Shown here piece by piece: positions 7,925 to 16,888 of a stretch of 25,324 nucleotides of DNA. The first letter of the stretch is position 1. Each line of letters begins with the position of its first letter. Made by a program: the position numbers and the translations under genes. Below the pieces are notes generated by a model. That model was not told the DNA's origin and did not search any database. It saw nothing but the letters and a program-made list of their open reading frames with translations. The stretch is from the NCBI GenBank assembly GCA_964597685.1, contig CAZQZC010000023.1, positions 1-25,324 of the forward strand, read 5' to 3'. The stretch comes from JBCBTJ01 sp964597685 (GTDB taxonomy: Bacteria > Pseudomonadota > Alphaproteobacteria > Caulobacterales > Hyphomonadaceae).

Positions 7925-8712
7925 GCCCCGACAGCGGCGCACCGCAGACGGCCGAGCCGCTCCTAAGCCTTCACGGCGTGGAGAAATCCTTCGGGCGGAA
8001 CCACGTCCTGCGCGGCGTCGACCTCGACGTCGCCCCGGGCACGTCCCTGGTCGTTCTCGGCGGATCGGGGTCGGGCAAATCGGTCATGCTGAAAAACGCC
8101 CTCGGGCTGATGACGCCGGATGCGGGCGAGATCCGTTTCGACGGGCGCGACGTCACCCATGCGCGGGGCAAGGCGCGCGAAGCGATGCGAGCGCGCATCG
8201 GCATGCTGTTCCAGTCGGCCGCGCTGTTCGACAGTTTGACGGTCTGGGAGAATGTCGCCTTTCGGCTGCTCCATTCCGACAAGATGCGCAGACGAGACGC
8301 CAAAGAGCGGGCGATTGAAACGTTAAAGAAAGTCCGCCTTGGCGCGTCGGTGGCCGAGCTTCGCCCGGCCGAGATCTCCGGCGGCATGCAGAAGCGCGTC
8401 GGCCTGGCGCGCGCGATCGTCTCCGAACCAGACCTCATCTTCTTCGACGCGCCGACCACCGGCCTCGACCCGATCACAGCCGACGCCATCAACGATCTGA
8501 TCCTGGAGCAGGTGAAAGGTCTGGGCGCGGCCTCGGTCTCGATCACGCACGACATGGCCTCGGCTCGCAAGATCGCCGACGAGATCGCCATGCTCTATGA
8601 GGGCCGGATCATCTGGCGCGGCCCAGCAAGCCAGATCGACACGTCAGGCGACGCCCATGTGGACCAATTCGTCCATGGTCGCGCCGACGGACCAATCCAG
8701 CCAGCGCTTTGA
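7921..8712 (+). CDS. mlaF: MlaF-type ABC transporter ATP-binding protein with altered Walker B
   Basis: ATPase partner of the preceding permease, expected to power phospholipid transport. The 263-residue product has Walker A GGSGSGKS (47-54), Q-loop LFQSA (Gln98), signature ISGGMQKRVGLARA (152-165) and the switch histidine in SITHD (His210). The oddity is Walker B: LIFFDAPTTGLDP, where the catalytic glutamate that normally follows the aspartate is Ala177 (codon GCG at 8449-8451). Everything around it is intact. Glu-to-Ala at this place normally blocks ATP hydrolysis, so the protein may be inactive, may work by another residue, or the base may be an assembly error. The ATG at 7921 overlaps the mlaE stop as ATGA. 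Confidence 0.88.
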   Translation: MSPDSGAPQTAEPLLSLHGVEKSFGRNHVLRGVDLDVAPGTSLVVLGGSGSGKSVMLKNALGLMTPDAGEIRFDGRDVTHARGKAREAMRARIGMLFQSAALFDSLTVWENVAFRLLHSDKMRRRDAKERAIETLKKVRLGASVAELRPAEISGGMQKRVGLARAIVSEPDLIFFDAPTTGLDPITADAINDLILEQVKGLGAASVSITHDMASARKIADEIAMLYEGRIIWRGPASQIDTSGDAHVDQFVHGRADGPIQPAL

Positions 8713-8724
8713 AGGAGGGCTGCA

Positions 8725-8870
8725 ATGAACGTTCTCAGGGCTTTTCTCTGTCTCGCCATCGCAGCCCTGCCGGCGGCCGCGCGCCGATCCTGCGCGATCT
8801 GATCGAAAACTCAGGCTCGCTGTCGCTGACAGAGGTGGAGAGCGTTCTGACGCCGGCGGCCGACGATTAG
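8725..8870 (+). pseudogene. Small secreted ORF, apparently frameshifted
   Basis: A textbook ribosome-binding site (AAGGAGG, 8712-8718, overlapping the mlaF stop) stands six bases before an ATG that encodes MNVLRAFLCLAIAALPAAA, a convincing signal peptide. That frame ends at a TGA at 8800. The frame ending in TAG at 8868 reads APILRDLIENSGSLSLTEVE and so on from about 8781. A one-base deletion or two-base insertion in the GC-rich run around 8771-8786 would join the two into a protein of roughly 48 residues. It could therefore be a decayed third gene of the mlaEF unit, a sequencing error, or a truly short 25-residue ORF. I do not recognise the family. Confidence 0.45.
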
Positions 8871-8921
8871 GCGCGCAAGGTCGGCTGAAGCGGAATTCGC
8901 GTCGTTGTCATCGCCGGTCGG

Positions 8922-8951
8922 TTGCGCCAAAGCTTGTAGCGTCGCTACACT
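8922..8951 (+). promoter_or_regulatory. Candidate amylase promoter
   Basis: TTGCGC (8922-8927) and TACACT (8946-8951), 18 bases apart, resemble -35 and -10 boxes upstream of the amylase gene. The palindrome at 8935-8949 overlaps the -10 box and spacer, a position suited to repression. Confidence 0.4.
8935..8949. promoter_or_regulatory. Perfect 15-nt palindromic operator candidate
   Basis: TGTAGCG-T-CGCTACA is a perfect inverted repeat of seven-base arms about one central base, lying 30 bases before the amylase ATG and across its likely -10 region. Operators of LacI-family sugar repressors in Proteobacteria are often of this general form, with GC-rich centre and TGT/ACA ends. The regulator is not encoded in the window. 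The first 11 bases recur at 10668-10678, past the end of the same gene, without the matching right arm. Confidence 0.6.
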
Positions 8952-8978
8952 TTCAATTGCACATTAAGGACGTCGCCC

Positions 8979-10613
8979 ATGGCAGGACTCGTCTCGTCGT
9001 TTTCGCCCACTCGCTTAACCGCCGCGCTGACGGCTGGCGCCGCGAGCGCCGCCCTGGTCGCCGCCTCCGCTCAATCGCTGAAGGCGGGCGGGCTATATGC
9101 GAGCGTGAAGGACGAAGCGCTCGGCCCCGTCATGGCCGCGCGCGACGCCGACTGGCGCATCGGACCCGTCGTATACCAGGTGCTCGTCGACCGCTTCGCG
9201 CCAAGCGAAAACCTGGACGCGAAACGCCACCTCTACGCCGAGCCGCGACTGCTGCGCGATTGGAGCGAAGAGCCGGCGCGCGGGGAATTGGTCCCGGACG
9301 CCGGCCTTTGGACTCATGAGATCGACTTCTGGGGCGGTGACCTGCCCAGCTTGAAGGGTCGGCTAGATTATATCGCCGACCTCGATATCGACGTTCTCTA
9401 CCTGAATCCGATCCACCAAGCCTACACAAACCACAAATACGACGCCCAAGATTACTTCGAGATCTCCGAAGAATTCGGCACGCGGGCCGATCTTCTGGAA
9501 ATCGTGGACGGAACGCATGAGCGCGGCATGCGCCTCGTTCTCGACGGCGTGCTGAATCATATGGGCCGCACATCGCCGTACTTTCAGGAGGCGCTGGCCG
9601 ATCCAAACAGCCCTTGGCGCGAGTGGTTCTACATCGGCGACGAATACGAGCTCGGATATCGGGCGTGGTGGAATGTGGGCAATCTGCCGGACGTGAACTG
9701 GGAATCCGAGGCGGTGCGCGCCCGTCTCTACGGCGACGAGGATTCGGCGATCCAGGGTTATCTGCGCGATGGCGTAGACGGTTGGCGGCTGGACGTCGCC
9801 TATGACATCGGCTTCGCCTTCCTAAAGGACCTGACCGACGCCGCGCACGACGCCCGGCCCGGCTCTCTGGTTCTCGGCGAAATCTACAATTATCCAGAAG
9901 ACTGGCTGTCTTCACTGGACGGCCAGCTCAACATCACGGCCAGCGAAATCATCTTCAACCTGATCGAGGGCAAGATCTCGCCGCGCCACGCCGCAGACAT
10001 CCAGGAGCGTCTGATCGAGGACAGCGACTATGAGGGCCTGCTCATGTCGTGGATCGTGCTCGACAATCACGACCGCCCCCGTCTGCATTCGCGCCTGCCG
10101 AACGAGGCCGACCGCAAGCTCGCCCAGATCCTGCAATTCACCCTGCCCGGCGCGCCAAACCTCTATTACGGCGTGGAGCTCGGCCTAGAAGGCGCGGACG
10201 ACCCTGAGAATCGCGGGCCCATGCGTTGGGAGATCGCGAATGACTCCAATCCAGACTTTGTCTGGACCAAGACGCTCACGGCGCTGCGAAAAGACGCTCG
10301 CGCCCTGCGCATCGGCGAGTTTCGCCGCCTCGACGCCGACAAAGTGTTCGCCTTCTCACGCTTCACCGACCGCGTGGAGGATTTCACATTGGTTGTTGTG
10401 AACCCCACGGAAGAGCCGGTGACCGATTACATGCTGCTGCGCGACTCCAAGATCATGAGCGGCGAATTCCTCCGCGACGCTTTGACGGGCGAGCAGGTGC
10501 GCACCTTTGGCGGATCGATCACGATCACCGTGCCGGCGAAAACGGCGATGGTCCTGCGCCCGCTCACGGAACGCGAAACCGGCGATTACACGCCTTACAA
10601 GCGGGTTCAGTGA
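8979..10613 (+). CDS. Exported GH13 alpha-amylase family glycosidase
   Basis: Likely hydrolyses alpha-1,4-glucans or maltodextrins. All four GH13 regions are visible: DGVLNH (189-194), GWRLDVAYD with nucleophile Asp272, GEIYNY with acid/base Glu301, and VLDNHD with Asp365. The early segment VVYQVLVDRFAPSE (64-77) and GGDLPSLKGRLDYI (119-132) are typical of the cyclomaltodextrinase/neopullulanase-like branch; exact specificity cannot be read off. An N-terminal hydrophobic stretch at about 13-31 ending ASA suggests Sec export, so action in the periplasm or at the surface is probable. A C-terminal beta-domain follows at about 460-535. The ATG is preceded by AAGGA (8966-8970). It is convergent with a TonB-dependent receptor, suggesting joint use of an oligosaccharide. 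Confidence 0.9.
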   Translation: MAGLVSSFSPTRLTAALTAGAASAALVAASAQSLKAGGLYASVKDEALGPVMAARDADWRIGPVVYQVLVDRFAPSENLDAKRHLYAEPRLLRDWSEEPARGELVPDAGLWTHEIDFWGGDLPSLKGRLDYIADLDIDVLYLNPIHQAYTNHKYDAQDYFEISEEFGTRADLLEIVDGTHERGMRLVLDGVLNHMGRTSPYFQEALADPNSPWREWFYIGDEYELGYRAWWNVGNLPDVNWESEAVRARLYGDEDSAIQGYLRDGVDGWRLDVAYDIGFAFLKDLTDAAHDARPGSLVLGEIYNYPEDWLSSLDGQLNITASEIIFNLIEGKISPRHAADIQERLIEDSDYEGLLMSWIVLDNHDRPRLHSRLPNEADRKLAQILQFTLPGAPNLYYGVELGLEGADDPENRGPMRWEIANDSNPDFVWTKTLTALRKDARALRIGEFRRLDADKVFAFSRFTDRVEDFTLVVVNPTEEPVTDYMLLRDSKIMSGEFLRDALTGEQVRTFGGSITITVPAKTAMVLRPLTERETGDYTPYKRVQ

Positions 10614-10691
10614 GACGGCCAATGCTTAGACGTCGAGCGCCGACGTCCTTGGCCATACGCGCGCCCCTGTAGCGTCGCCTTCAGGAGCGCG

Positions 10692-10717
10692 GGGGGATAG
10701 ATCCCGACCTATCCCCC
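10692..10717. repeat. Inverted repeat downstream of amylase
   Basis: GGGGGATAG (10692-10700) and CTATCCCCC (10709-10717) form a perfect nine-base-pair stem with an eight-base loop, about 80 bases after the amylase stop. There is no T-run on either strand, so it is not a canonical terminator, though it could still halt or protect transcripts between the convergent genes. Confidence 0.7.
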
Positions 10718-10793
10718 AAGGACCGGGACACAAAACCGGAGCACCGGCACTCCAAGGCCAACAAGTACGGGGACGTTTTCCAAGGACCGGAAC
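10716..10793. repeat. Four degenerate tandem repeats, ~21-nt period
   Basis: Four related units begin at 10716, 10736, 10758 and 10780 (steps of 20, 22 and 22). They read CCAAGGACCGGGAC, CCGGAGCACCGGCAC, CCAACAAGTACGGGGAC and CCAAGGACCGGAAC. The first and last share 11 identical leading bases. The last unit also forms the left arm of the adjoining long inverted repeat. The array fills most of the gap between the amylase and receptor genes. It does not have the strict identity of a CRISPR array. It may be a remnant of a mobile repeat or a multi-site binding region. Confidence 0.6.
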
Positions 10794-10828
10794 AGTGCCG
10801 ATGCGGGCGCAAAACACTGTTCCGGTCC
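10784..10828. repeat. Perfect 14-bp inverted repeat
   Basis: GGACCGGAACAGTG (10784-10797) and CACTGTTCCGGTCC (10815-10828) are exact reverse complements around a 17-base loop. The element lies just beyond the stop of the receptor gene (10846) in that gene's reading direction. Without a T-run it is not a standard intrinsic terminator; a REP-like palindrome or a transcript-end stabiliser fits equally well. Confidence 0.8.
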
Positions 10829-10845
10829 GGGCGATTTCAACCCGC

Positions 10846-13299
10846 CTAATACTTGAACGAAATGCTGCCGCCCGCGAAGCGGGGGCGGCCGGCGATGAAA
10901 GTCGGCGCGCCGAATGCGCCGCCCGTATTGCCGCCGTCGATGACAAATTCGGTGTCCAGCACGTTCTCCACAAACCCCTCAAGCTTGATCCGCTCGTCCC
11001 AAAGGCGCACGCCGGCGCGGATGTTCAAAAGACCAAACGCGTCCTCTTGGATGCCTGGAACGGTGAAGAGCGTCGCACCGGTCGCTGGATCAATAACGTC
11101 GAACTCCGTCGAGTTCTCATCCTCGAAGAAGACCGATGATTTCCAGGTGTAAGTGGGCGTTATGTAAGCGCTGCCATACGGCGTGGGGCGGTCATAGGTG
11201 AATCCGAAGGACACGGCGTGATCTGGCGAGAGGCGGAATTGGTTGCCGCCGAACAGCTGCGGGTTGCCGTCGGCGTCGGTCTCGTCGAACCGCCCGCGGT
11301 TATAGCCATAGGTGCCAAAGATGGTGAGATAATCGATCGGGGTAACGTTGAAGCCCAGCTCCACGCCCACGGAATCCGCCGATCCGCCGTTGATGAGCAC
11401 GAATTCCGGCGGAACGCCAGGCCCGGCGTCGACGGTGATCGTCGTCTGGAAATTCTGGTAGTCGTAGAAGTAAACCGCGACGTCGCCGTTCAGTATGCCG
11501 TCGAAGAACGACCCCTTGGCGCCGACTTCGAAACTGTCGACCGTCTCAGCCGGAATTTCCTCGAAGCCCGGCGTGACAGAGCCGTCAGGTTCGTTGGTGA
11601 AGGCGTCTTCGATCACTTCGGGCCGGCGGCCGCGGGAATAATTGAAGTAGGTGTTCAGGTTCTCGTTGACTTCATAGTTCAACACAAAACGCCAGGAGAA
11701 GCCGTCAAAGGTGTCGTCCACAGTCGGATCGCTGTCGGAGGAGATCACGCCGTCGGTGTTGCCGACGAGGGCGAAAGGCGTGCCGAAGACGAACGGCGTC
11801 ACCGGGTTGGCGCTGACAATCTCCGAGGTGAACAAGGTCTCCTTATTGTCGCGGGTGTAACGGCCACCCGCAGTGAACGTCAGATTGTCGAGGATGTCGT
11901 ATTCAACCTCGGCAAAGACGTCGAAGGAGAAATTATCGGCGAAATTGGTGAAGTCCTCCGCCTGAAACGCGCCGACGGGGATGTCCGCGAAGCCGAGCGT
12001 GGCGTTGAGAATCGCTGGGTCGCCGCTTAGCACCGCATCCAGGATCGGAGCCGACCCGCCGAAGAAGGCCACGCCGTCGACCGGATCGCTGGTCGCCGCC
12101 ACCGAGCTGAACAAGGCCGCCGTCTCGCCGATGCCGATGCCAAGGGGCACGCCCTGGCTGCCCTCTTCGAAGAAAACGCCGCCGCCGAAGAAACCGCGCA
12201 GCTTGTCGCCGCCGTCGAAGAGGAAGCGGACATCTTGGCTGATGACTTCGGATTCAGCGATCTCGGAGAAGAGGAAGATGTCGAAGGCGGATCCGTCGGG
12301 ATCGAACACCTCAACCGAGTCGAAGTCGCGATACGCCGTCGTGGACAGCAAACGCCAATCGGGCGTGATCTGCCAGTCTATGATACCGGTGACGTCGAAG
12401 AGATCGCGTGTAATGCCAAGCTCATCGCCTTGTAAAAGCTCGCTGAAATCACCGAACGTATTCAGCGAAGCAAATTCGTTTGGATCGGTTGTACCGCCAA
12501 ACGCCGGGATGACGCCCGACTTGAACGACGTGCCCGGGGGGCGGTCGGAGACGAAATTGCCGATCAGATCGACGGTCAGCTCGTCAATCGGCGTGAACCG
12601 CAAACTGGCCCGGGCGGCGAAGGTGTCGGTGCCGTTCAACTCCGGCCCTTCGGTATTGTCGATGAAGCCGTCGTGGAACTCAAAGAAGGCCGCGCCGCGA
12701 AACGCGAGAACGTCTTCGATGAGCGGTACATTGAAATAGCCGTTGGCGAAGCGCTGCGCGAAATTGCCGAGGCCAAACGTGGCGCCCAGCTCGAAGTCTT
12801 CTGTGTTCGCCTTGTTTGTGATCACGTGCACCGCGCCGATTTGGGCGGAGCGACCGAACAAGGTGCCTTGCGGGCCTTTCAACACTTCGACCCGTTCAAT
12901 GTCGAACAACGGCACGGCAGAGCCGCGCGACCGCGAAATCGAGACATTGTTCTGGAAAACCGAGACGCGCGGTTCGATGTTCGACGCGCCGTCGTCGGAT
13001 GTGATGCCCCGCAGCACGAAGCCCGGATTGTTGACGCTCTGCTCTTGCACGACGAAGCCCGGCACGAAGGCGGACAATTCGTCGAATTCGTTGACGCCGA
13101 GCTGCTCGATGAAGTCGCCGTCATAGGCGGTGATCGCGATCGGGACGTCCTGCAGGCTTTGCTCGCGGAACTGGGCGGTGACTGTGATCACATCCTGTAC
13201 GAGGGCGTCGTCATCATTCTCGGTCGAAGTTTGCGCGAACGCACTTGTCGACAGGACGAGCGCCAGCGCGCTCGCCGACGTGAAAGCGGCGTGAGACAT
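10846..13299 (-). CDS. TonB-dependent outer-membrane receptor
   Basis: Outer-membrane beta-barrel with a plug, powered through TonB, importing a scarce ligand; next to an exported amylase the ligand is plausibly maltodextrin, though iron chelates cannot be excluded. The 817-residue product begins with a signal peptide (cut near AFAQ, residue 21-23), then a TonB-box-like QDVITVTA (35-42), the plug with NPGFVLRGI and DIERVEVLKGPQGTLFGRS (133-151), and a barrel ending in aromatic ...GGSISFKY. The plug reads GRSAQIGAVHVIT where most relatives have GRNATGGAI-like sequence. I chose ATG 13299 for the signal peptide; the frame extends upstream. No proper Shine-Dalgarno is present: the bases just before the ATG read GGCTCCTCCCC, with only AAGG further back. 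Confidence 0.92.
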   Translation of the reverse strand: MSHAAFTSASALALVLSTSAFAQTSTENDDDALVQDVITVTAQFREQSLQDVPIAITAYDGDFIEQLGVNEFDELSAFVPGFVVQEQSVNNPGFVLRGITSDDGASNIEPRVSVFQNNVSISRSRGSAVPLFDIERVEVLKGPQGTLFGRSAQIGAVHVITNKANTEDFELGATFGLGNFAQRFANGYFNVPLIEDVLAFRGAAFFEFHDGFIDNTEGPELNGTDTFAARASLRFTPIDELTVDLIGNFVSDRPPGTSFKSGVIPAFGGTTDPNEFASLNTFGDFSELLQGDELGITRDLFDVTGIIDWQITPDWRLLSTTAYRDFDSVEVFDPDGSAFDIFLFSEIAESEVISQDVRFLFDGGDKLRGFFGGGVFFEEGSQGVPLGIGIGETAALFSSVAATSDPVDGVAFFGGSAPILDAVLSGDPAILNATLGFADIPVGAFQAEDFTNFADNFSFDVFAEVEYDILDNLTFTAGGRYTRDNKETLFTSEIVSANPVTPFVFGTPFALVGNTDGVISSDSDPTVDDTFDGFSWRFVLNYEVNENLNTYFNYSRGRRPEVIEDAFTNEPDGSVTPGFEEIPAETVDSFEVGAKGSFFDGILNGDVAVYFYDYQNFQTTITVDAGPGVPPEFVLINGGSADSVGVELGFNVTPIDYLTIFGTYGYNRGRFDETDADGNPQLFGGNQFRLSPDHAVSFGFTYDRPTPYGSAYITPTYTWKSSVFFEDENSTEFDVIDPATGATLFTVPGIQEDAFGLLNIRAGVRLWDERIKLEGFVENVLDTEFVIDGGNTGGAFGAPTFIAGRPRFAGGSISFKY

Positions 13300-13365
13300 G
13301 GGGAGGAGCCTTTTGTTTGAGCAGCTGAGCAAACCGGTAGTCTTCCGGTGCGACGCTTCTGTGAT

Positions 13366-13378
13366 GCTTTTACAAAGC
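13366..13378. promoter_or_regulatory. Short palindrome upstream of receptor and radA
   Basis: GCTTT-TAC-AAAGC is a palindrome of five-base arms in the 179-base divergent gap between the receptor gene and radA. A second small hairpin, ACCGG/CCGGT, lies nearby at about 13333-13349. Either could be an operator, but palindromes this short are common by chance. I see no convincing promoter boxes in this gap. Confidence 0.2.
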
Positions 13379-13478
13379 TTCGATGTCCCCCCGCGCTCTG
13401 CGCGACGACTGTGGGTATTCTGCAACAATCACGGCCATCCCGCTTCCACGAAGCGCCGGTTCGACTTAGGCCTTGGTT

Positions 13479-14851
<1,373 letters not shown>

Positions 14852-14855
<4 letters not shown>

Positions 14856-15400
14856 ACGACGCCCTCGCTTCGCCGCTGACGGCTTTCGACGCCATTGTCG
14901 TCACCGTTGTGATCTTGTCCGCACTCATGGCGCTCGCACGCGGTTTCTTGCGAGAGCTGGCGACCTTGGGCGCTTTCATCGCCGCAATCGCCGCGGCCTA
15001 CTACGCCAGGCTCTACTTCCGCGACGACCTGGCGGGGCTATTGGGCGACGGCCCGGTGTGGGTTGCGGACACGATCACACTCGCGGTCGCATTTCTCGGC
15101 GTCTACGTCGTTATCGCCTGGCTCGGCGCGCGGTTGTCCAAGAACATTCAAGGGCTCGAAGGCGTCGGCTTGATCGACCGCGTCGCAGGACTGGGGTTCG
15201 GCGTCGCGCGCGGTTTGGTGGCGATGGTGTTCGCAGTGCTCTTGATCACTCAGGCTGTGGACGCAGACGACGTGCCGGCTTGGATTGCGGAAGCGCGCTT
15301 GTTTCCATATTTAAGCGGCGGTGCTGACGCGCTGCGTGGCGCTGCGCCGGGAATCGCGGGACAAGTCGAACAGGCGAACGTGGACGCGAACGACACTTAG
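14852..15400 (+). CDS. cvpA: CvpA family membrane protein
   Basis: Inner-membrane protein of the CvpA family, named for colicin V production in E. coli and often found beside purF; its biochemical role is not settled. The 182-residue product has about four hydrophobic segments (around 12-30, 36-50, 70-92 and 115-134) and the family-typical ALARGFLRELATL after the first helix and GLIDRVAGLGFGVARGL before the last. It overlaps the radA stop by four bases and is followed 27 bases later by purF, so radA-cvpA-purF appears to be one transcription unit. Confidence 0.92.
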
Positions 15401-15427
15401 GCCTCTAGACAGGCGCAGGAAAACGAA

Positions 15428-16888
15428 TTGTCGACCTATTGGGACCACGACACCGACAAGCCTCGCGAAGAATGCGGTGTTTTTGGCGTATTCGGACATC
15501 CTGAAGCTGCGATCTTAACCACGCTCGGCCTGCATGCATTGCAGCATCGCGGGCAAGAGGCGTGCGGCATCGCAACGTTCGATGGCAAGCGCTTTCACAA
15601 TGAACGCCACATGGGGCTTGTGGGCGACGCTTTTTCGGGCTCCGACCTGCCGGAGCGGCTCCCAGGTTTTGCGGCGATCGGCCACAATCGGTACTCGACC
15701 CAAGGCCGTCCTGCGATCCGAAACATCCAACCGATCTTTGCAGATCTGGCGTCAGGCGGTTTCGCGGTGGCGCACAACGGCAATCTCACCAACGCACGCG
15801 CATTGCGCCACGAATTGGTGAGCAAGGGCGCGATCTTCCAGTCGACCATGGACACGGAGGTCATCCTCCACCTCTTGTCCCAAAGCCCGAAGCCGCGCGT
15901 CACGGATCGCCTGATCGATGCGATGAAGATGATCGAGGGCGGCTTCGCGCTGGTCGGGCTGACAAACAAGAAGCTTATCGGGGCGCGGGACCCCATGGGC
16001 CTTCGTCCGCTGGTGATCGGGCGGCTTGGCGACGCCCATGTCCTCGCGTCCGAGACCTGCGCGCTGGACATAATCGGCGCGGAATATGTCCGCGACGTCG
16101 CCAACGGCGAAGTTGTTGTCATTTCCGAAGACGGAATCGAGAGCCTTCGCTACGCACCGGAACGCCCCCCGCGGCCCTGTGTTTTTGAATACGTGTACTT
16201 CTCCCGCCCTGACAGCATTGTCGGCGGGCGAAGCGTTTACGAAGTCCGGCGCGAAATGGGCCGTCGGCTTGCTGCGGAAACGCCGGCGAATGTCGATGTT
16301 GTCGTCCCAGTTCCAGATTCCGGCGTTCCGGCCGCCATCGGGTTCGCAGATGTCTCCAAACTGCCCTTCCAGCTTGGCATTATCCGCAGCCACTATGTCG
16401 GGCGCACTTTTATCGAACCGACGCAGCTGGGCCGCCAGACGTCGATTTCGAAGAAGCACTCGCCCAATCGCGCCGTGCTTGAGGGCAAGCGGGTCGTGTT
16501 GATTGACGATTCCATCGTGCGCGGAAACACGTCGAAGAAGATCGTCCAAATGGTCCGCGACGCCGGAGCGCGGGAAGTGCATTTCCGGTCGGCAAGCCCG
16601 CCGATAAGACATCCGGACTTCTACGGCATCGATATGCCGGATGGGGATGAGCTGATGGCCGCCAGGCTTCCGAACCTGGAGACCATGCGCGCCGAGCTCA
16701 ACGTTGAAAGTCTGGGCTTTCTATCCGTCGACGGCTTATACGGCGCCATTGGCTGCGGTGAACGCGACCCGGCCGAACCGCAATACGCCGACCATTGCTT
16801 CACCGGCTGCTATCCGACACCGCTCCTCGACCACGAACAGCGCGAGAGCGCTAAGGAGCGTCAATTGTCCTTGCTCGACGATGACTGA
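15428..16888 (+). CDS. purF: Amidophosphoribosyltransferase
   Basis: First committed step of purine synthesis: PRPP plus glutamine gives 5-phosphoribosylamine. The glutaminase nucleophile is Cys16 in EECGVFGVFG, implying removal of a 15-residue propeptide. RYSTQGRP and HNGNLTNA mark the Ntn domain, and the PRPP loop is VVLIDDSIVRGNTS (356-369). The 486-residue length is typical. The start is TTG at 15428, supported by an AGGAAAA site and by the length expected before the nucleophile; no ATG fits. Cysteines at 251, 443, 457 and 461 are present, but the position I would expect for a further Fe-S ligand in the B. subtilis-type enzyme is aspartate (HPDFYG), so a cluster is doubtful. Confidence 0.96.
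   Translation: MSTYWDHDTDKPREECGVFGVFGHPEAAILTTLGLHALQHRGQEACGIATFDGKRFHNERHMGLVGDAFSGSDLPERLPGFAAIGHNRYSTQGRPAIRNIQPIFADLASGGFAVAHNGNLTNARALRHELVSKGAIFQSTMDTEVILHLLSQSPKPRVTDRLIDAMKMIEGGFALVGLTNKKLIGARDPMGLRPLVIGRLGDAHVLASETCALDIIGAEYVRDVANGEVVVISEDGIESLRYAPERPPRPCVFEYVYFSRPDSIVGGRSVYEVRREMGRRLAAETPANVDVVVPVPDSGVPAAIGFADVSKLPFQLGIIRSHYVGRTFIEPTQLGRQTSISKKHSPNRAVLEGKRVVLIDDSIVRGNTSKKIVQMVRDAGAREVHFRSASPPIRHPDFYGIDMPDGDELMAARLPNLETMRAELNVESLGFLSVDGLYGAIGCGERDPAEPQYADHCFTGCYPTPLLDHEQRESAKERQLSLLDDD

Noticed and set aside
10668..10678. Second complete copy of the amylase operator
   Set aside because: Only the left arm, centre and the first few bases of the right arm match; the symmetry is broken, so it is mentioned only as a possible half site.
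10716..10793. CRISPR array
   Set aside because: The four units are too short and too degenerate, spacing between units is only a few bases, and no cas gene is present.
10784..10828. Intrinsic terminator for the receptor gene
   Set aside because: The stem is strong but no T-run follows on either strand, so I list it as an inverted repeat instead.
10626..10982. A 118-codon minus-strand frame through the repeat cluster
   Set aside because: It reads through the end of the receptor gene in another frame and then the inverted repeats; the Val-Pro-Val-Leu look comes from the DNA repeats, which are not in one frame.
11218..12739. Long plus-strand frames opposite the TonB-dependent receptor
   Set aside because: They are antisense to a complete receptor gene with signal peptide, plug and barrel; composition is that of a shadow.
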